This document shows positions 17,701 to 25,275 of a stretch of 64,000 nucleotides of DNA, piece by piece (position 1 is the stretch's first letter; each line of letters begins with the position of its first letter). Origin of the DNA: Devosia sp. SL43 (lineage in GTDB: Bacteria; Pseudomonadota; Alphaproteobacteria; Rhizobiales; Devosiaceae); assembly GCF_021729885.1 (NCBI RefSeq), contig NZ_CP063401.1:3278501-3342500 (forward strand). The letters run 5' to 3'. A program made the position numbers and the translations under genes. Under the pieces are notes generated by a model. It was not told the origin of the DNA. It ran no database searches and saw only the letters and a list, made by a program, of their open reading frames with translations.

Positions 17701-18246
17701 ATGCGCTCAGACGAAGACGTCATCCGCTTCTGGTTCGTCGAACACGGTATGGGCGACTGGTTCGGCGGCAAGCCGGAATTTGATGCGGTGCTGAAGGCGG
17801 GATTTGAGGAAACCCATCAGCACGTTGCCAAGGGGGAGGCCTGGAACTGGCGAGGCACACCCAAGGGACGCCTCGCCGAGATCATCGTGCTCGATCAGTT
17901 TTCCCGGCAACTGCATCGGGGGTCACCTCTCGCTTTCTCGCAAGACAAGATGGCGCTTGTCCTGGCGCAGGAGATGATTGCGCAGCGGCTCGATCTGTCG
18001 ATGTCTCCCGATGAGCGGATGTTTATCCTGCTGCCTTTCATGCATTCGGAGTCCCCGGTCATCCAGGCCGAGTCAATGCGTCTGCATGAGGCACTGGGCG
18101 ACGAGAAGGGCCTCGATTTCGCCACCAAACACCGCGATTGCATCGCTCGGTTCGGGCGTTATCCGTTCCGCAACAAGGCGTTGGGGCGCCAAAGTACCGA
18201 CGAGGAACTGGCCTATATGGAAGAGGCCGGCAAACGAGGCTTTTAG
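17701..18246 (+). CDS. DUF924-family protein
   Basis: 181 residues with the DUF924 pattern: IRFWFVEHGMGDWFGGKPEFD near the start, IIVLDQFSRQLHRG in the middle, and PFMHSESPVIQ, CIARFGRYPFRNKALGR toward the C-terminus. The family is an all-helical (TPR-like) fold widespread in Proteobacteria, with no established reaction. It is the third gene of the VOC-dehydrogenase unit (8 bp gap, AGGAGG upstream) and may simply be co-transcribed. Confidence 0.88.
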   Translation: MRSDEDVIRFWFVEHGMGDWFGGKPEFDAVLKAGFEETHQHVAKGEAWNWRGTPKGRLAEIIVLDQFSRQLHRGSPLAFSQDKMALVLAQEMIAQRLDLSMSPDERMFILLPFMHSESPVIQAESMRLHEALGDEKGLDFATKHRDCIARFGRYPFRNKALGRQSTDEELAYMEEAGKRGF

Positions 18247-18249
18247 GGA

Positions 18250-18276
18250 GAAGCTTTCGACTAAGAAAGCAGCTTC
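18250..18276. terminator. hairpin between convergent genes
   Basis: GAAGCT...AGCTTC arms with an inner TTC/GAA pair, between the stop of the DUF924 gene and the end of the KDG kinase gene (it overlaps the kinase stop codon). No long U-tract; a modest bidirectional terminator at best. Confidence 0.35.
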
Positions 18277-19169
18277 GGATCAACCAGCGCGCCCTTCTGG
18301 CCGATGACCACACCGGCAACACGGTGCGCCGCCTCGGCCGCCTCGCGAAGTGATTTCCCCGCCAGTCGCGCTGATAGGTACGCGCCATTGAAACTGTCGC
18401 CGGCCCCTGTGGCGTCAACAACCTTGGCGCCCGGCTTGGGTCCGACCTTCACGCGCTCCGATGCCGTGGCGATCAGCGCGTCCTTGCTGCCGTCCTTGAC
18501 CACAACCTCCTCGACGCCCAGTTCGAGATAGCGCTCGGCCGTTTCCTCGACCGACTTGTCGCCAAACAGCGGCGCTTCGTCGGTATGGGTGGGCAGCACG
18601 ATATCGCAGAGGCTGGCGGCGGCGGTGAGGACGCCAGCCATGACGCGGGGGCTGGTCCAGAGGGCGGGGCGCAGATTGGTGTCGAAGGCGATCTTCGCAC
18701 CCGCATCGCGCGCCTTGACGATGGCGCCGAGCAGGCGACCACGGGCGCGGGGGGCGAGGATGGCCAGCGTAATGCCGGAGAAATAGACCATGCTGGCGCC
18801 CTCGACGGCGGTATGCAGCGCGCCCTTGTCGTCGGCCAGCAGCTTGGCGGCGGAGGTATCGCGCCAATAGGTGAAATGCCTGTCGCCCTTGTCCTGGTGG
18901 ATCATGTAGAGGCCGGGGCGGCGGCCTGGAACAGTGCGGATATGGCTGGTGCCGATATTGTTGGAGTCGAGAAAGGCGCGGATATCGGCGGAGTACTTGT
19001 CTTCGCCCAGGCCAGTGAAATAGTCCACGGACCAGTCCTTGCCGAGCAGGGCACGCATGTACCAGGCGGTGTTGAGCGTATCGCCGGCATAGCCGAGGCG
19101 ATATTGGCGATCCTCGCCGCCGCTCATCTCGATCATGCATTCCCCGATGCTGACGAAGCGATGTGTCAC
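18261..19169 (-). CDS. kdgK: 2-dehydro-3-deoxygluconokinase (PfkB-family sugar kinase)
   Basis: 302 residues, PfkB/ribokinase fold. N-terminal FVSIGECMIEMSGG, substrate loop GYAGDTLNTAWYMRALLG, and the C-terminal catalytic signature DATGAGDSFNGAY (252-264) with Asp258 as base. The GYAGDTLNTA block is characteristic of KdgK. It phosphorylates 2-keto-3-deoxygluconate with ATP, linking acid-sugar dehydratases to Entner-Doudoroff metabolism. The GTG at 19169 is chosen because GGGAGGA sits upstream; longer frames run through the palindromic repeat. No KDPG aldolase gene is present in the window. Confidence 0.88.
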   Translation of the reverse strand: MTHRFVSIGECMIEMSGGEDRQYRLGYAGDTLNTAWYMRALLGKDWSVDYFTGLGEDKYSADIRAFLDSNNIGTSHIRTVPGRRPGLYMIHQDKGDRHFTYWRDTSAAKLLADDKGALHTAVEGASMVYFSGITLAILAPRARGRLLGAIVKARDAGAKIAFDTNLRPALWTSPRVMAGVLTAAASLCDIVLPTHTDEAPLFGDKSVEETAERYLELGVEEVVVKDGSKDALIATASERVKVGPKPGAKVVDATGAGDSFNGAYLSARLAGKSLREAAEAAHRVAGVVIGQKGALVDPKLLS

Positions 19170-19209
19170 GGCGCGTCCTCCCAATCCCAATCCGCTTATC
19201 CACCACGCC

Positions 19210-19279
19210 ATTGCCACGCAAGCGGGAATTCCCGCCCAAGGCTGCGCCGCAGCGGGCGATTCCCACTTTCGCGGGAACG
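19210..19279. repeat. extragenic palindrome, family B
   Basis: Inverted CGGGAATTCCCGCC-like left arm and GATTCCCACTTTCGCGGGA right arm flanking a GCTGCGCCGCAGC hairpin. It lies in the divergent region between kdgK and the mannitol-dehydrogenase-family gene. When read as protein it makes spurious N-terminal extensions. Confidence 0.75.
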
Positions 19280-19314
19280 ACCCCGTGGTAGACGAAAGCT
19301 GGATAGCAATCAAA

Positions 19315-19326
19315 CTTCCATACAAG
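19315..19326. promoter_or_regulatory. candidate shared operator (CTTCCATACAAG)
   Basis: Located 48-59 bp upstream of the mannitol-dehydrogenase-family start. Its reverse complement CTTGTATGGAAG matches the element at 6734-6745 in the transporter promoter at 11 of 12 positions. It would place kdgK/reductase and the importer under one regulator, possibly the FCD-GntR at 5917. Confidence 0.35.
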
Positions 19327-19373
19327 TTCGGAAGGCACTATGGTGCCCTCGATTTTGATCGTCGGAGACCGAC

Positions 19374-20843
19374 ATGACGCGACTGAGCGCCAAGACGCTG
19401 ACCCAGGTACCAGCCGGCGTTGCCGTGCCGAACTACGACCGCAGCCAGATCACGCCGGGCATCGTGCATCTGGGCATCGGTGCGTTTCACCGCGCACATA
19501 TGGCTGTTTATGTCGATGACCTGCTGGCCGACAATCCGGATTGGGCCATCGTCGGCGCCAGCCTGCGCCGACCCGACACCAAGGAAGCGCTGGAGCCGCA
19601 GGACGGGCTTTATACCGTTGCCGTGCGCGACGCTGACGGTACCCATCCGCGGGTGATCGGCTCGATCCTTGACGTGCTCGATGCCAATACCCAGCGCGAG
19701 GAATTGCTGGCGCTGATGGCCAACCCGGCCATCCGCATCGTCTCGCTGACGGTGACCGAGAAGGGCTATTGCCACGATCCGGCAACGGGGGAGCTCGATC
19801 AGCGGCATCCCGATATCATCAATGACCTGGCCAATCCGGGCGAGCCGAAATCGGCTCCCGGCATGCTAGTGGAAGCGCTGGCGCGGAGACGGGCGGCGGG
19901 CATTGCGCCGTTTGCCGTGATGAGTTGCGACAACCTGCCGAGCAATGGCGCGACGGTGAAGCGGATCGTCACGAAATTCGCCAGCCTGCGCGACGCGGCG
20001 CTGGGTGAGTATGTGGCCAAGGTCGCTTTCCCCGGCACCATGGTCGACCGCATCGTGCCCTCGACCACCGATGCCGATCGCGAGACGGTGGCGGGTTTGA
20101 TCGGCGCGGACGACGCCTGGCCGATCATGACCGAGCCTTTCACCCAATGGGTGATCGAGGATCATTTCCCTGAGGGCAGACCGCCGTTCGAGAAGGCGGG
20201 GGCGCAGATGGTCGACGATGTCGAGCCATTCGAGCGCATGAAGCTCAGGATGCTCAATGGCAGTCACTCGACCATGGCCTATCTCGGTTATCTGGCGGGC
20301 TACGAGTATATATCCGACGTGATGGGCGACGCCGATTTCGTCAAGCTGGTCCACGGGCTGATGACCGAGGAGGCCATGCCGACGCTTGATATGCCCGGCG
20401 TGGACCTTGGCGCCTACCGCGACCAGTTGCTGGACCGCTTCCGCAATCCGGCGCTGAAGCATCGTACCTGGCAGATTGCCATGGATGGGAGCCAGAAGCT
20501 GCCGCAGCGATTGCTCGGGACCATTCGCGAACGCATCAAGGCCGGGCAGCCGTTCGACCGGCTCGGGCTCGGGGTGGCGGCGTGGATGCGTTATGTCACC
20601 GGCATCGACGAGAAGGGCGAGAATATCGACGTGCGCGATCCGCTGGCCATGCGCATGATGGCGATTGCGGCTGATGCCGGCGATGACGCTGAAGCGCTGT
20701 ATGAGGGGCTGGTGGGCCTGAGCGGTGTGTTCGGGACGGATTTGGCCGACAACCAGGCGTTTGGGGAAACGGTGGCGACGGCACTGGATGAACTGTTCGA
20801 GATGGGAGTGAAGGAGACGGTGGCTGGGGTGGTGGGCCGCTGA
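19374..20843 (+). CDS. mannitol dehydrogenase family oxidoreductase (fructuronate reductase / mannitol 2-dehydrogenase-like)
   Basis: 489 residues, the usual length of UxuB/YeiQ/MtlK long-chain polyol dehydrogenases. Rossmann region GIVHLGIGAFHRAHMAVYVDDLL near residue 30, NLPSNGATVKRIV and the catalytic-type block RMLNGSHSTMAYLGYL. The family uses NAD(H) to interconvert a ketose or keto-uronate and its polyol or aldonate. Beside kdgK and acid-sugar dehydratases, D-fructuronate reduction to mannonate is attractive, but mannitol or arabinitol oxidation cannot be excluded. It is divergent from kdgK. Confidence 0.88.
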   Translation: MTRLSAKTLTQVPAGVAVPNYDRSQITPGIVHLGIGAFHRAHMAVYVDDLLADNPDWAIVGASLRRPDTKEALEPQDGLYTVAVRDADGTHPRVIGSILDVLDANTQREELLALMANPAIRIVSLTVTEKGYCHDPATGELDQRHPDIINDLANPGEPKSAPGMLVEALARRRAAGIAPFAVMSCDNLPSNGATVKRIVTKFASLRDAALGEYVAKVAFPGTMVDRIVPSTTDADRETVAGLIGADDAWPIMTEPFTQWVIEDHFPEGRPPFEKAGAQMVDDVEPFERMKLRMLNGSHSTMAYLGYLAGYEYISDVMGDADFVKLVHGLMTEEAMPTLDMPGVDLGAYRDQLLDRFRNPALKHRTWQIAMDGSQKLPQRLLGTIRERIKAGQPFDRLGLGVAAWMRYVTGIDEKGENIDVRDPLAMRMMAIAADAGDDAEALYEGLVGLSGVFGTDLADNQAFGETVATALDELFEMGVKETVAGVVGR

Positions 20844-20848
20844 GTTTT

Positions 20849-21006
20849 CAGTCGACACCCTCCCCCTTGTGGGGAGGGATCAAGGGTGGGGGTGTTCCCG
20901 CGCACCAGACTGCGGAGAGATACCCCCACCCTGCTCGATTGACGGACTTAGCAAACGCTAAGTCCTATCTCGCTTCCCTCCCCACAAGGGGGAGGGTGCC
21001 CGACTG
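20849..21006. repeat. long extragenic palindrome, family A
   Basis: Outer arms CAGTCGACACCCTCCCCC / matching right arm ending CGACTG (20849 and 21006) enclose the CCCTCCCCCTTGTGGGGAGGG core in both orientations. There is also an inner GACTTAGC-aaac-GCTAAGTC hairpin (20945-20964). It separates two convergent operons, where it can end transcription from both sides. Confidence 0.78.
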
Positions 21007-21028
21007 ATGGTTTTGTTCGGAGCGGCAA

Positions 21029-22183
21029 CTAGACCCGCCCCTCCATCGCCCGGTCGAAAATCTCCAGCGCGCGGTCCTTGGTCAGTTCGATCGGATTGCC
21101 GCCCGCGGTGGGGTCGACGATGGCCATGTCGCCGATGAGATCGCGCTTGGACCGGTCCACTTTGAAGTCCGCCAGGGTGTGCGGCACGTCCAAGCGCAGG
21201 CGCAGGCCGATCACCGCATGCTGGAAGGCCTCGAAGCTCGAAGCGAGGCCCAGATAGGCCGAAAGCCGCGCGATCCGGGCTTCAATGGCCTGACGGTTGA
21301 CCGCCAGCACATAGGGCATGAACACCGCATTGGTCATGCCGTGATGGGTGTCATAAAGCGCGCCGACCGGATGGCTGAGGGCGTGAATGGCGCCGAGGCC
21401 CTTCTGGAAGGCGGTGGCGCCCATGGCGGCGGCACTCATCATATGGCCGCGGGCTTCCACGTCGTTGGGATCAGCGTGGACCTTGGGCAGGTTCTCCATG
21501 ACGAGGCGGATGCCTTCGACGGCAATGCCGTCGGCCAGCGGGTGATAGCCGGGCGCGCAATAGGCTTCGAGGCAATGGGCCAGCGCATCCATGCCGGTGC
21601 CGACCGTAATGAACTTGGGCATGCCGACGGTCAGTTCGGGATCGGCGATGACCACCTTGGGCATCATCAAGGGGTGGAAGATGACCTTCTTAGTGTGGGT
21701 CGCCTCGTCGGTGATGACGCCGGCGCGCCCGACCTCCGAGCCGGTTCCGGCAGTGGTCGGCACGGCGACGATGGGGAATATGCCCTTGGGATCGGCGCGG
21801 GTCCACCAATCACCGACATCCTCGAAGTCCCACATCGGGCGGGTCTGGCCGGCCATGAAGGCGATGACCTTGCCGACATCGAGCCCGGAGCCGCCGCCAA
21901 AGGCGATGACGCCATCGTGCCCGCCCTCGCGGAGCACCTTGATGCCGGCTTCGACATTGGCCGAGATCGGATTGGGCTTCACATCCGCAAAGACACCGAC
22001 CGGGATGCCGGCAGCCTTGAGCAGGGCGATGGTGTTCTGGGTGACGGGCAGGTTGACGAGGCCGGCATCGGTGACCAGCAGGGGCTTGGATATGCCCGCT
22101 GTATTGAGCGCCTCGGGGAGCTCGGCGATGCGGCCGGGGCCGAACTTGATTGCGGTAGGGTAGTTCCAGTTGGCTTTGGTCAT
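21029..22183 (-). CDS. iron-containing alcohol dehydrogenase
   Basis: 384 residues, group III (Fe-ADH) family. NAD-binding GGGSGLDVGK, PTTAGTGSEV, and the metal-ligand region GMDALAHCLEAYCAPGYHP followed by ALSHPVGALYDTHHGMTNAV, whose Asp/His residues coordinate iron. It oxidises primary alcohols or aldehydes in the cytoplasm. It is the last gene of the minus-strand operon that also encodes an aldehyde dehydrogenase, a glutamine-synthetase-like ligase and an ethanolamine-type permease. In that setting it would oxidise the hydroxyl of a gamma-glutamyl amino alcohol (inference). Confidence 0.9.
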   Translation of the reverse strand: MTKANWNYPTAIKFGPGRIAELPEALNTAGISKPLLVTDAGLVNLPVTQNTIALLKAAGIPVGVFADVKPNPISANVEAGIKVLREGGHDGVIAFGGGSGLDVGKVIAFMAGQTRPMWDFEDVGDWWTRADPKGIFPIVAVPTTAGTGSEVGRAGVITDEATHTKKVIFHPLMMPKVVIADPELTVGMPKFITVGTGMDALAHCLEAYCAPGYHPLADGIAVEGIRLVMENLPKVHADPNDVEARGHMMSAAAMGATAFQKGLGAIHALSHPVGALYDTHHGMTNAVFMPYVLAVNRQAIEARIARLSAYLGLASSFEAFQHAVIGLRLRLDVPHTLADFKVDRSKRDLIGDMAIVDPTAGGNPIELTKDRALEIFDRAMEGRV

Positions 22184-22205
22184 GGCGCTGTGCCTTCACA
22201 TTCGC

Positions 22206-22309
22206 GGTGTCATTCCGGCGGAGGCCGGAATCCATGCGGTGGTCGCGCCACACGCTGGAGGTTGCTGATAGCCACGGACATGGATTCCGGCCTTCGCCGG
22301 AATGACACC
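22206..22309. repeat. extragenic palindrome, family B, between two operon genes
   Basis: Nearly perfect ~30-bp inverted arms (22206-22235 and 22279-22309) with the core TCATTCCGGCGGAGGCCGGAA. It lies between the aldehyde dehydrogenase and the iron alcohol dehydrogenase genes in the same operon. Confidence 0.85.
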
Positions 22310-22332
22310 GTGGGTAGGATAGTTGGCGGGCA

Positions 22333-23715
22333 CTACACTCGCTTCAAATGATAGCTCTTCGGCTGGGTCAGGTTCGCATAGCCGATTTCGCTCAGGCCAC
22401 CGCCCTTGCCGGTATCTTTGACCCCGGTCCAGACCAGAGCCGGATCGAGATAGTCGCAGCGGTTGGCAAATACGGTGCCGGTCTCGATCTGACCGCCCAG
22501 TCGAGCAGCGGCATCGAGGTCGTCAGTCCAGATCGAGGCGGTGAGACCGTAGGGGCTGTCATTCATCAGGGTGATTGCTTCGGCATCGTCGGCCACCTTC
22601 ATGATGCCGACGACCGGGCCGAACGACTCTTCGCGCATGACCGACATCTGGTGATTGACGTTGGTCAGCACTTCCGGCGCCAGATAGGGCGAGCCGGGTT
22701 TGTCGAGTTCGTGCTTTGAGTTGAGGTGGCGCTTAGCGCCGCCGCGCAGGGCTTCCTCGGTCTGTTGGCGCACGTGGTCGGCGAAATTGCCGCGGGCCAT
22801 CGGGCCGACGATGGTATCGGCATCGAGCGGATTGCCCAGCGTCCAGCCCTTGGCGTTGTCGATGAAGCGCTCGACGAAATTGCCGTAGACGCTTTCATGC
22901 ACATAGATGCGCTCGACGCCGCAGCAGCTCTGGCCGGAATTGAAGAAGGAGCCATCGACCAGGTTCTCGACCGCATTGTCGAGATTGGCATCTGCACGGA
23001 CATAGGCAGGGTCCTTGCCGCCGAGTTCAAGGCCGAGCGTGGCGAAAGTGCCGGCGGCGGCCTTCTCGATGCGGCGGCCGCCTTCGACCGAGCCGGTGAA
23101 GTTGATATGGTCGATCTGGCCCGAGGCGATGAGCTTTTCGGTGTCGCTGTGGCCGAGCACCAGGTTCTGGAACAACCCGGCGGGCAGACCCGCACTTTCG
23201 GCGGCGGCGGCGAAGCGCTCGCCGGCCAGCAGCGTCTGGCTGGCATGCTTGAGGATGATCGAATTGCCGGCCATCAGGCCCGGAACGATGGAATTGACCG
23301 CCGTCAGGAACGGATAGTTCCACGGCGCAATGACCATGACGGTGCCAAGCGCCTCGCGGGTGATGTAGCGGGTGAAGCCTTCCTTCTCCGGCTTGACCGA
23401 TGGCGCCAGGGCTTCAGCGGCCAGTTCGATCATGTAGCGGCTGCGCTCCTCGACGCCGCGCTTCTCGCCGCCGAAGCGGATGGGGCGGCCCATCTGCCAG
23501 GCGAGCTCCGGCACGATGTCGTCATTCATCAGCAGCAGGGCATCGACGAAGTGGCTGAGGATTTTCTGCCGTTCGGGGATGGTGGTCTCGCCCCATGCCT
23601 TGCGCGCAGCCTTGGCGTGAATGACGGCGCTTTCGATCTCGGCTGCGGACGCAACAGGGCGCTCGGCATAGACGCTGCCGTCGATGGGGGAGATGATCTT
23701 GACCGTTTCGGTCAT
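22333..23715 (-). CDS. aldehyde dehydrogenase family protein
   Basis: 460 residues, NAD(P)-dependent ALDH fold. PWNYPF (131-136) for cofactor entry, GSVEGGRRIEKAA for the nucleotide, general base Glu230 (LELGGKD) and nucleophile Cys264 (NSGQSCC). Slightly shorter than the usual ~490 but with all catalytic elements. The ATG at 23715 has AAGGA upstream; a start at 23730 would be five residues longer. In the operon it follows the GS-like gene and precedes the iron alcohol dehydrogenase. Together they form an alcohol-to-aldehyde-to-acid oxidation pair. Confidence 0.92.
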   Translation of the reverse strand: MTETVKIISPIDGSVYAERPVASAAEIESAVIHAKAARKAWGETTIPERQKILSHFVDALLLMNDDIVPELAWQMGRPIRFGGEKRGVEERSRYMIELAAEALAPSVKPEKEGFTRYITREALGTVMVIAPWNYPFLTAVNSIVPGLMAGNSIILKHASQTLLAGERFAAAAESAGLPAGLFQNLVLGHSDTEKLIASGQIDHINFTGSVEGGRRIEKAAAGTFATLGLELGGKDPAYVRADANLDNAVENLVDGSFFNSGQSCCGVERIYVHESVYGNFVERFIDNAKGWTLGNPLDADTIVGPMARGNFADHVRQQTEEALRGGAKRHLNSKHELDKPGSPYLAPEVLTNVNHQMSVMREESFGPVVGIMKVADDAEAITLMNDSPYGLTASIWTDDLDAAARLGGQIETGTVFANRCDYLDPALVWTGVKDTGKGGGLSEIGYANLTQPKSYHLKRV

Positions 23716-23737
23716 GGGGTGGTCCTTCATTCCTGCG

Positions 23738-23812
23738 CGATGTCATTGCGGCGAGAACCGGAATGCATCTTGAGATATCGGATGGACCCCGGCCTTCGCC
23801 GAGGTGACATCG
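23738..23812. repeat. extragenic palindrome, family B (diverged)
   Basis: Arms at 23738-23767 and 23782-23812 carrying a GATGTCATTGCGGCGAGAACCGG-type sequence and its imperfect complement. This is the most diverged family B copy in the window, located between the GS-like gene and the aldehyde dehydrogenase gene. Confidence 0.65.
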
Positions 23813-23852
23813 TAGTTGTGGTGGTCTTAGTGCCTGCCTAGTGCGGCGACAA

Positions 23853-25214
23853 TCAGCTCCGCTCGAAGCCGCGCTTCAGTTCCCAATCGGTGACGCGGCG
23901 GTCGTATTCGAACTGTTCCCACTCGGCCGTATGCACATAGTGGCCAATGACGTTTTCGCCGAAGGCCTCCTTGAGCATCTTCGACTTGCGCAGCGTGTCG
24001 GTGGCCTCGCGCAGGGTCTTGGGGATTTCGCGCAGGCGCTTGGTGGAATAGGCGTCGCCAACGAAGACCGGTTCGAGCTCCAGCTTGTCCTCGATGCCCT
24101 TGATACCGGCAGCGAGCAGAGCCGCCAGCGCGAGATAGGGGTTAAGGTCGGCGCCACCCATGCGGCATTCGACGCGGATCGATTTGCTGTGCTCGCCGCA
24201 GAGGCGGAAGCCGGCGGTGCGGTTATCGGGCGACCAGATGGCCTTGGTCGGGGCGAAGGTGCCGGCCTGGAAGCGCTTGTAGCTATTGATATAGGGCGCG
24301 AGGAAATAGGTGATCTCGCGGGCATAGGCGAGCTGGCCGGCCATGAAATGCTTCATGACGGCGCTCATGCCGCGTTCGTCCTTGGCGTCGGCAAAGGCCG
24401 GTTTGCCGGACTTGTCGGCCAGCGACATATGGATGTGGCTGGAGGAGCCGGCGAGGCTGAAATCCCATTTGGCCATGAAGGTCACGGCCTTGCCTTGGGC
24501 CCAGGCGATTTCCTTGGTGGCGTTCTTGAGCACCACGTGGCGGTCGGCCATGGTCAGCGCGTCGGAATATTTGACGTTGATCTCTTCCTGGCCCGGGCCC
24601 CATTCGCCCTTGGAGGATTCCACCGGAATGCCCGAGGCCTGCAGATGCTTGCGCAGAGCGCGCATCACGCCTTCTTCCTTGGTGGTCTGGAAGATGTTGT
24701 AGTCCTGGATGTAGTCACCCGCCGTCTGGGCGGTGCGATAGCCCTTCTGCGCGACGGTGCGGTAATCGTCGTCGAACAGGTAGAATTCGAGCTCGGTCGC
24801 GGCGTTGGCGGTGTAGCCCATGGCGCCGAGGCGATCGATCTGGCGCTTGAGGATGGCACGCGGGCTGTGCGGGATCGGCTCGTGGTGGTGATGATCGCTG
24901 AGGTCGCAGAGCACGATGGCCGTGCCATCGAGCCAGGTGGCTTTCATAAGCGTGGCAAGATCGGGCTTCATGACGAAGTCGCCATAGCCCTTGCCCCAGT
25001 TGGCTGCCTCGTAGCCGGGCACCGGCTCCATGTCGATATCGTCGGCGAGCAGATAGTCGCAGCCATGCGTTTCGTCATTGGCCACTTCGAGGAAGTACTC
25101 GGCCTGGAAGCGCTTGCCAATCATGCGGCCCTGCATGTCGGGGAAAGCGACAAGCACGGTGTCGATGGCGCCGGCAGCGACATCCTTTTTCAGTTCTGCC
25201 AGTGAATAGGCCAT
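23853..25214 (-). CDS. glutamine synthetase-like gamma-glutamyl ligase (PuuA/GlnT type)
   Basis: 453 residues, a class-I GS fold without the canonical adenylylation-loop Tyr signature visible. Blocks: GRMIGKRF in the N-terminal beta-grasp, ATELEFYLFDD and GPGQEEINVKYSDAL (metal Glu residues), SSSHIHMSL, and RVECRMGGADLNPYLALAALLAAG. These fit gamma-glutamylpolyamine/ethanolamide synthetases more than assimilatory GlnA. The reaction would be ATP-dependent ligation of glutamate gamma-carboxyl to an amine. The ATG at 25214 has AGGGAGA upstream. It sits between an ethanolamine-type permease and oxidation enzymes, supporting amine catabolism rather than ammonium assimilation. Confidence 0.85.
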   Translation of the reverse strand: MAYSLAELKKDVAAGAIDTVLVAFPDMQGRMIGKRFQAEYFLEVANDETHGCDYLLADDIDMEPVPGYEAANWGKGYGDFVMKPDLATLMKATWLDGTAIVLCDLSDHHHHEPIPHSPRAILKRQIDRLGAMGYTANAATELEFYLFDDDYRTVAQKGYRTAQTAGDYIQDYNIFQTTKEEGVMRALRKHLQASGIPVESSKGEWGPGQEEINVKYSDALTMADRHVVLKNATKEIAWAQGKAVTFMAKWDFSLAGSSSHIHMSLADKSGKPAFADAKDERGMSAVMKHFMAGQLAYAREITYFLAPYINSYKRFQAGTFAPTKAIWSPDNRTAGFRLCGEHSKSIRVECRMGGADLNPYLALAALLAAGIKGIEDKLELEPVFVGDAYSTKRLREIPKTLREATDTLRKSKMLKEAFGENVIGHYVHTAEWEQFEYDRRVTDWELKRGFERS

Positions 25215-25275
25215 GGCTAGTCTCCCTGCGTGTTCTTGACTGTGGGGCCGCGCCAAGGCGCGACCCCATTTGGCC

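Noticed and set aside
19170..19325. N-terminal extension of the KDG kinase gene to 19325
   Set aside because: It is made of repeat sequence; GTG at 19169 with GGGAGGA upstream fits the PfkB family N-terminus.
20849..21006. CRISPR-like or direct-repeat array
   Set aside because: The sequence is one inverted palindrome, not regularly spaced direct repeats with spacers; no cas genes are in the window.
22726..25205. Long plus-strand open frames opposite the aldehyde dehydrogenase and GS-like genes
   Set aside because: They are antisense to conserved genes with visible active-site motifs and have no family resemblance of their own.
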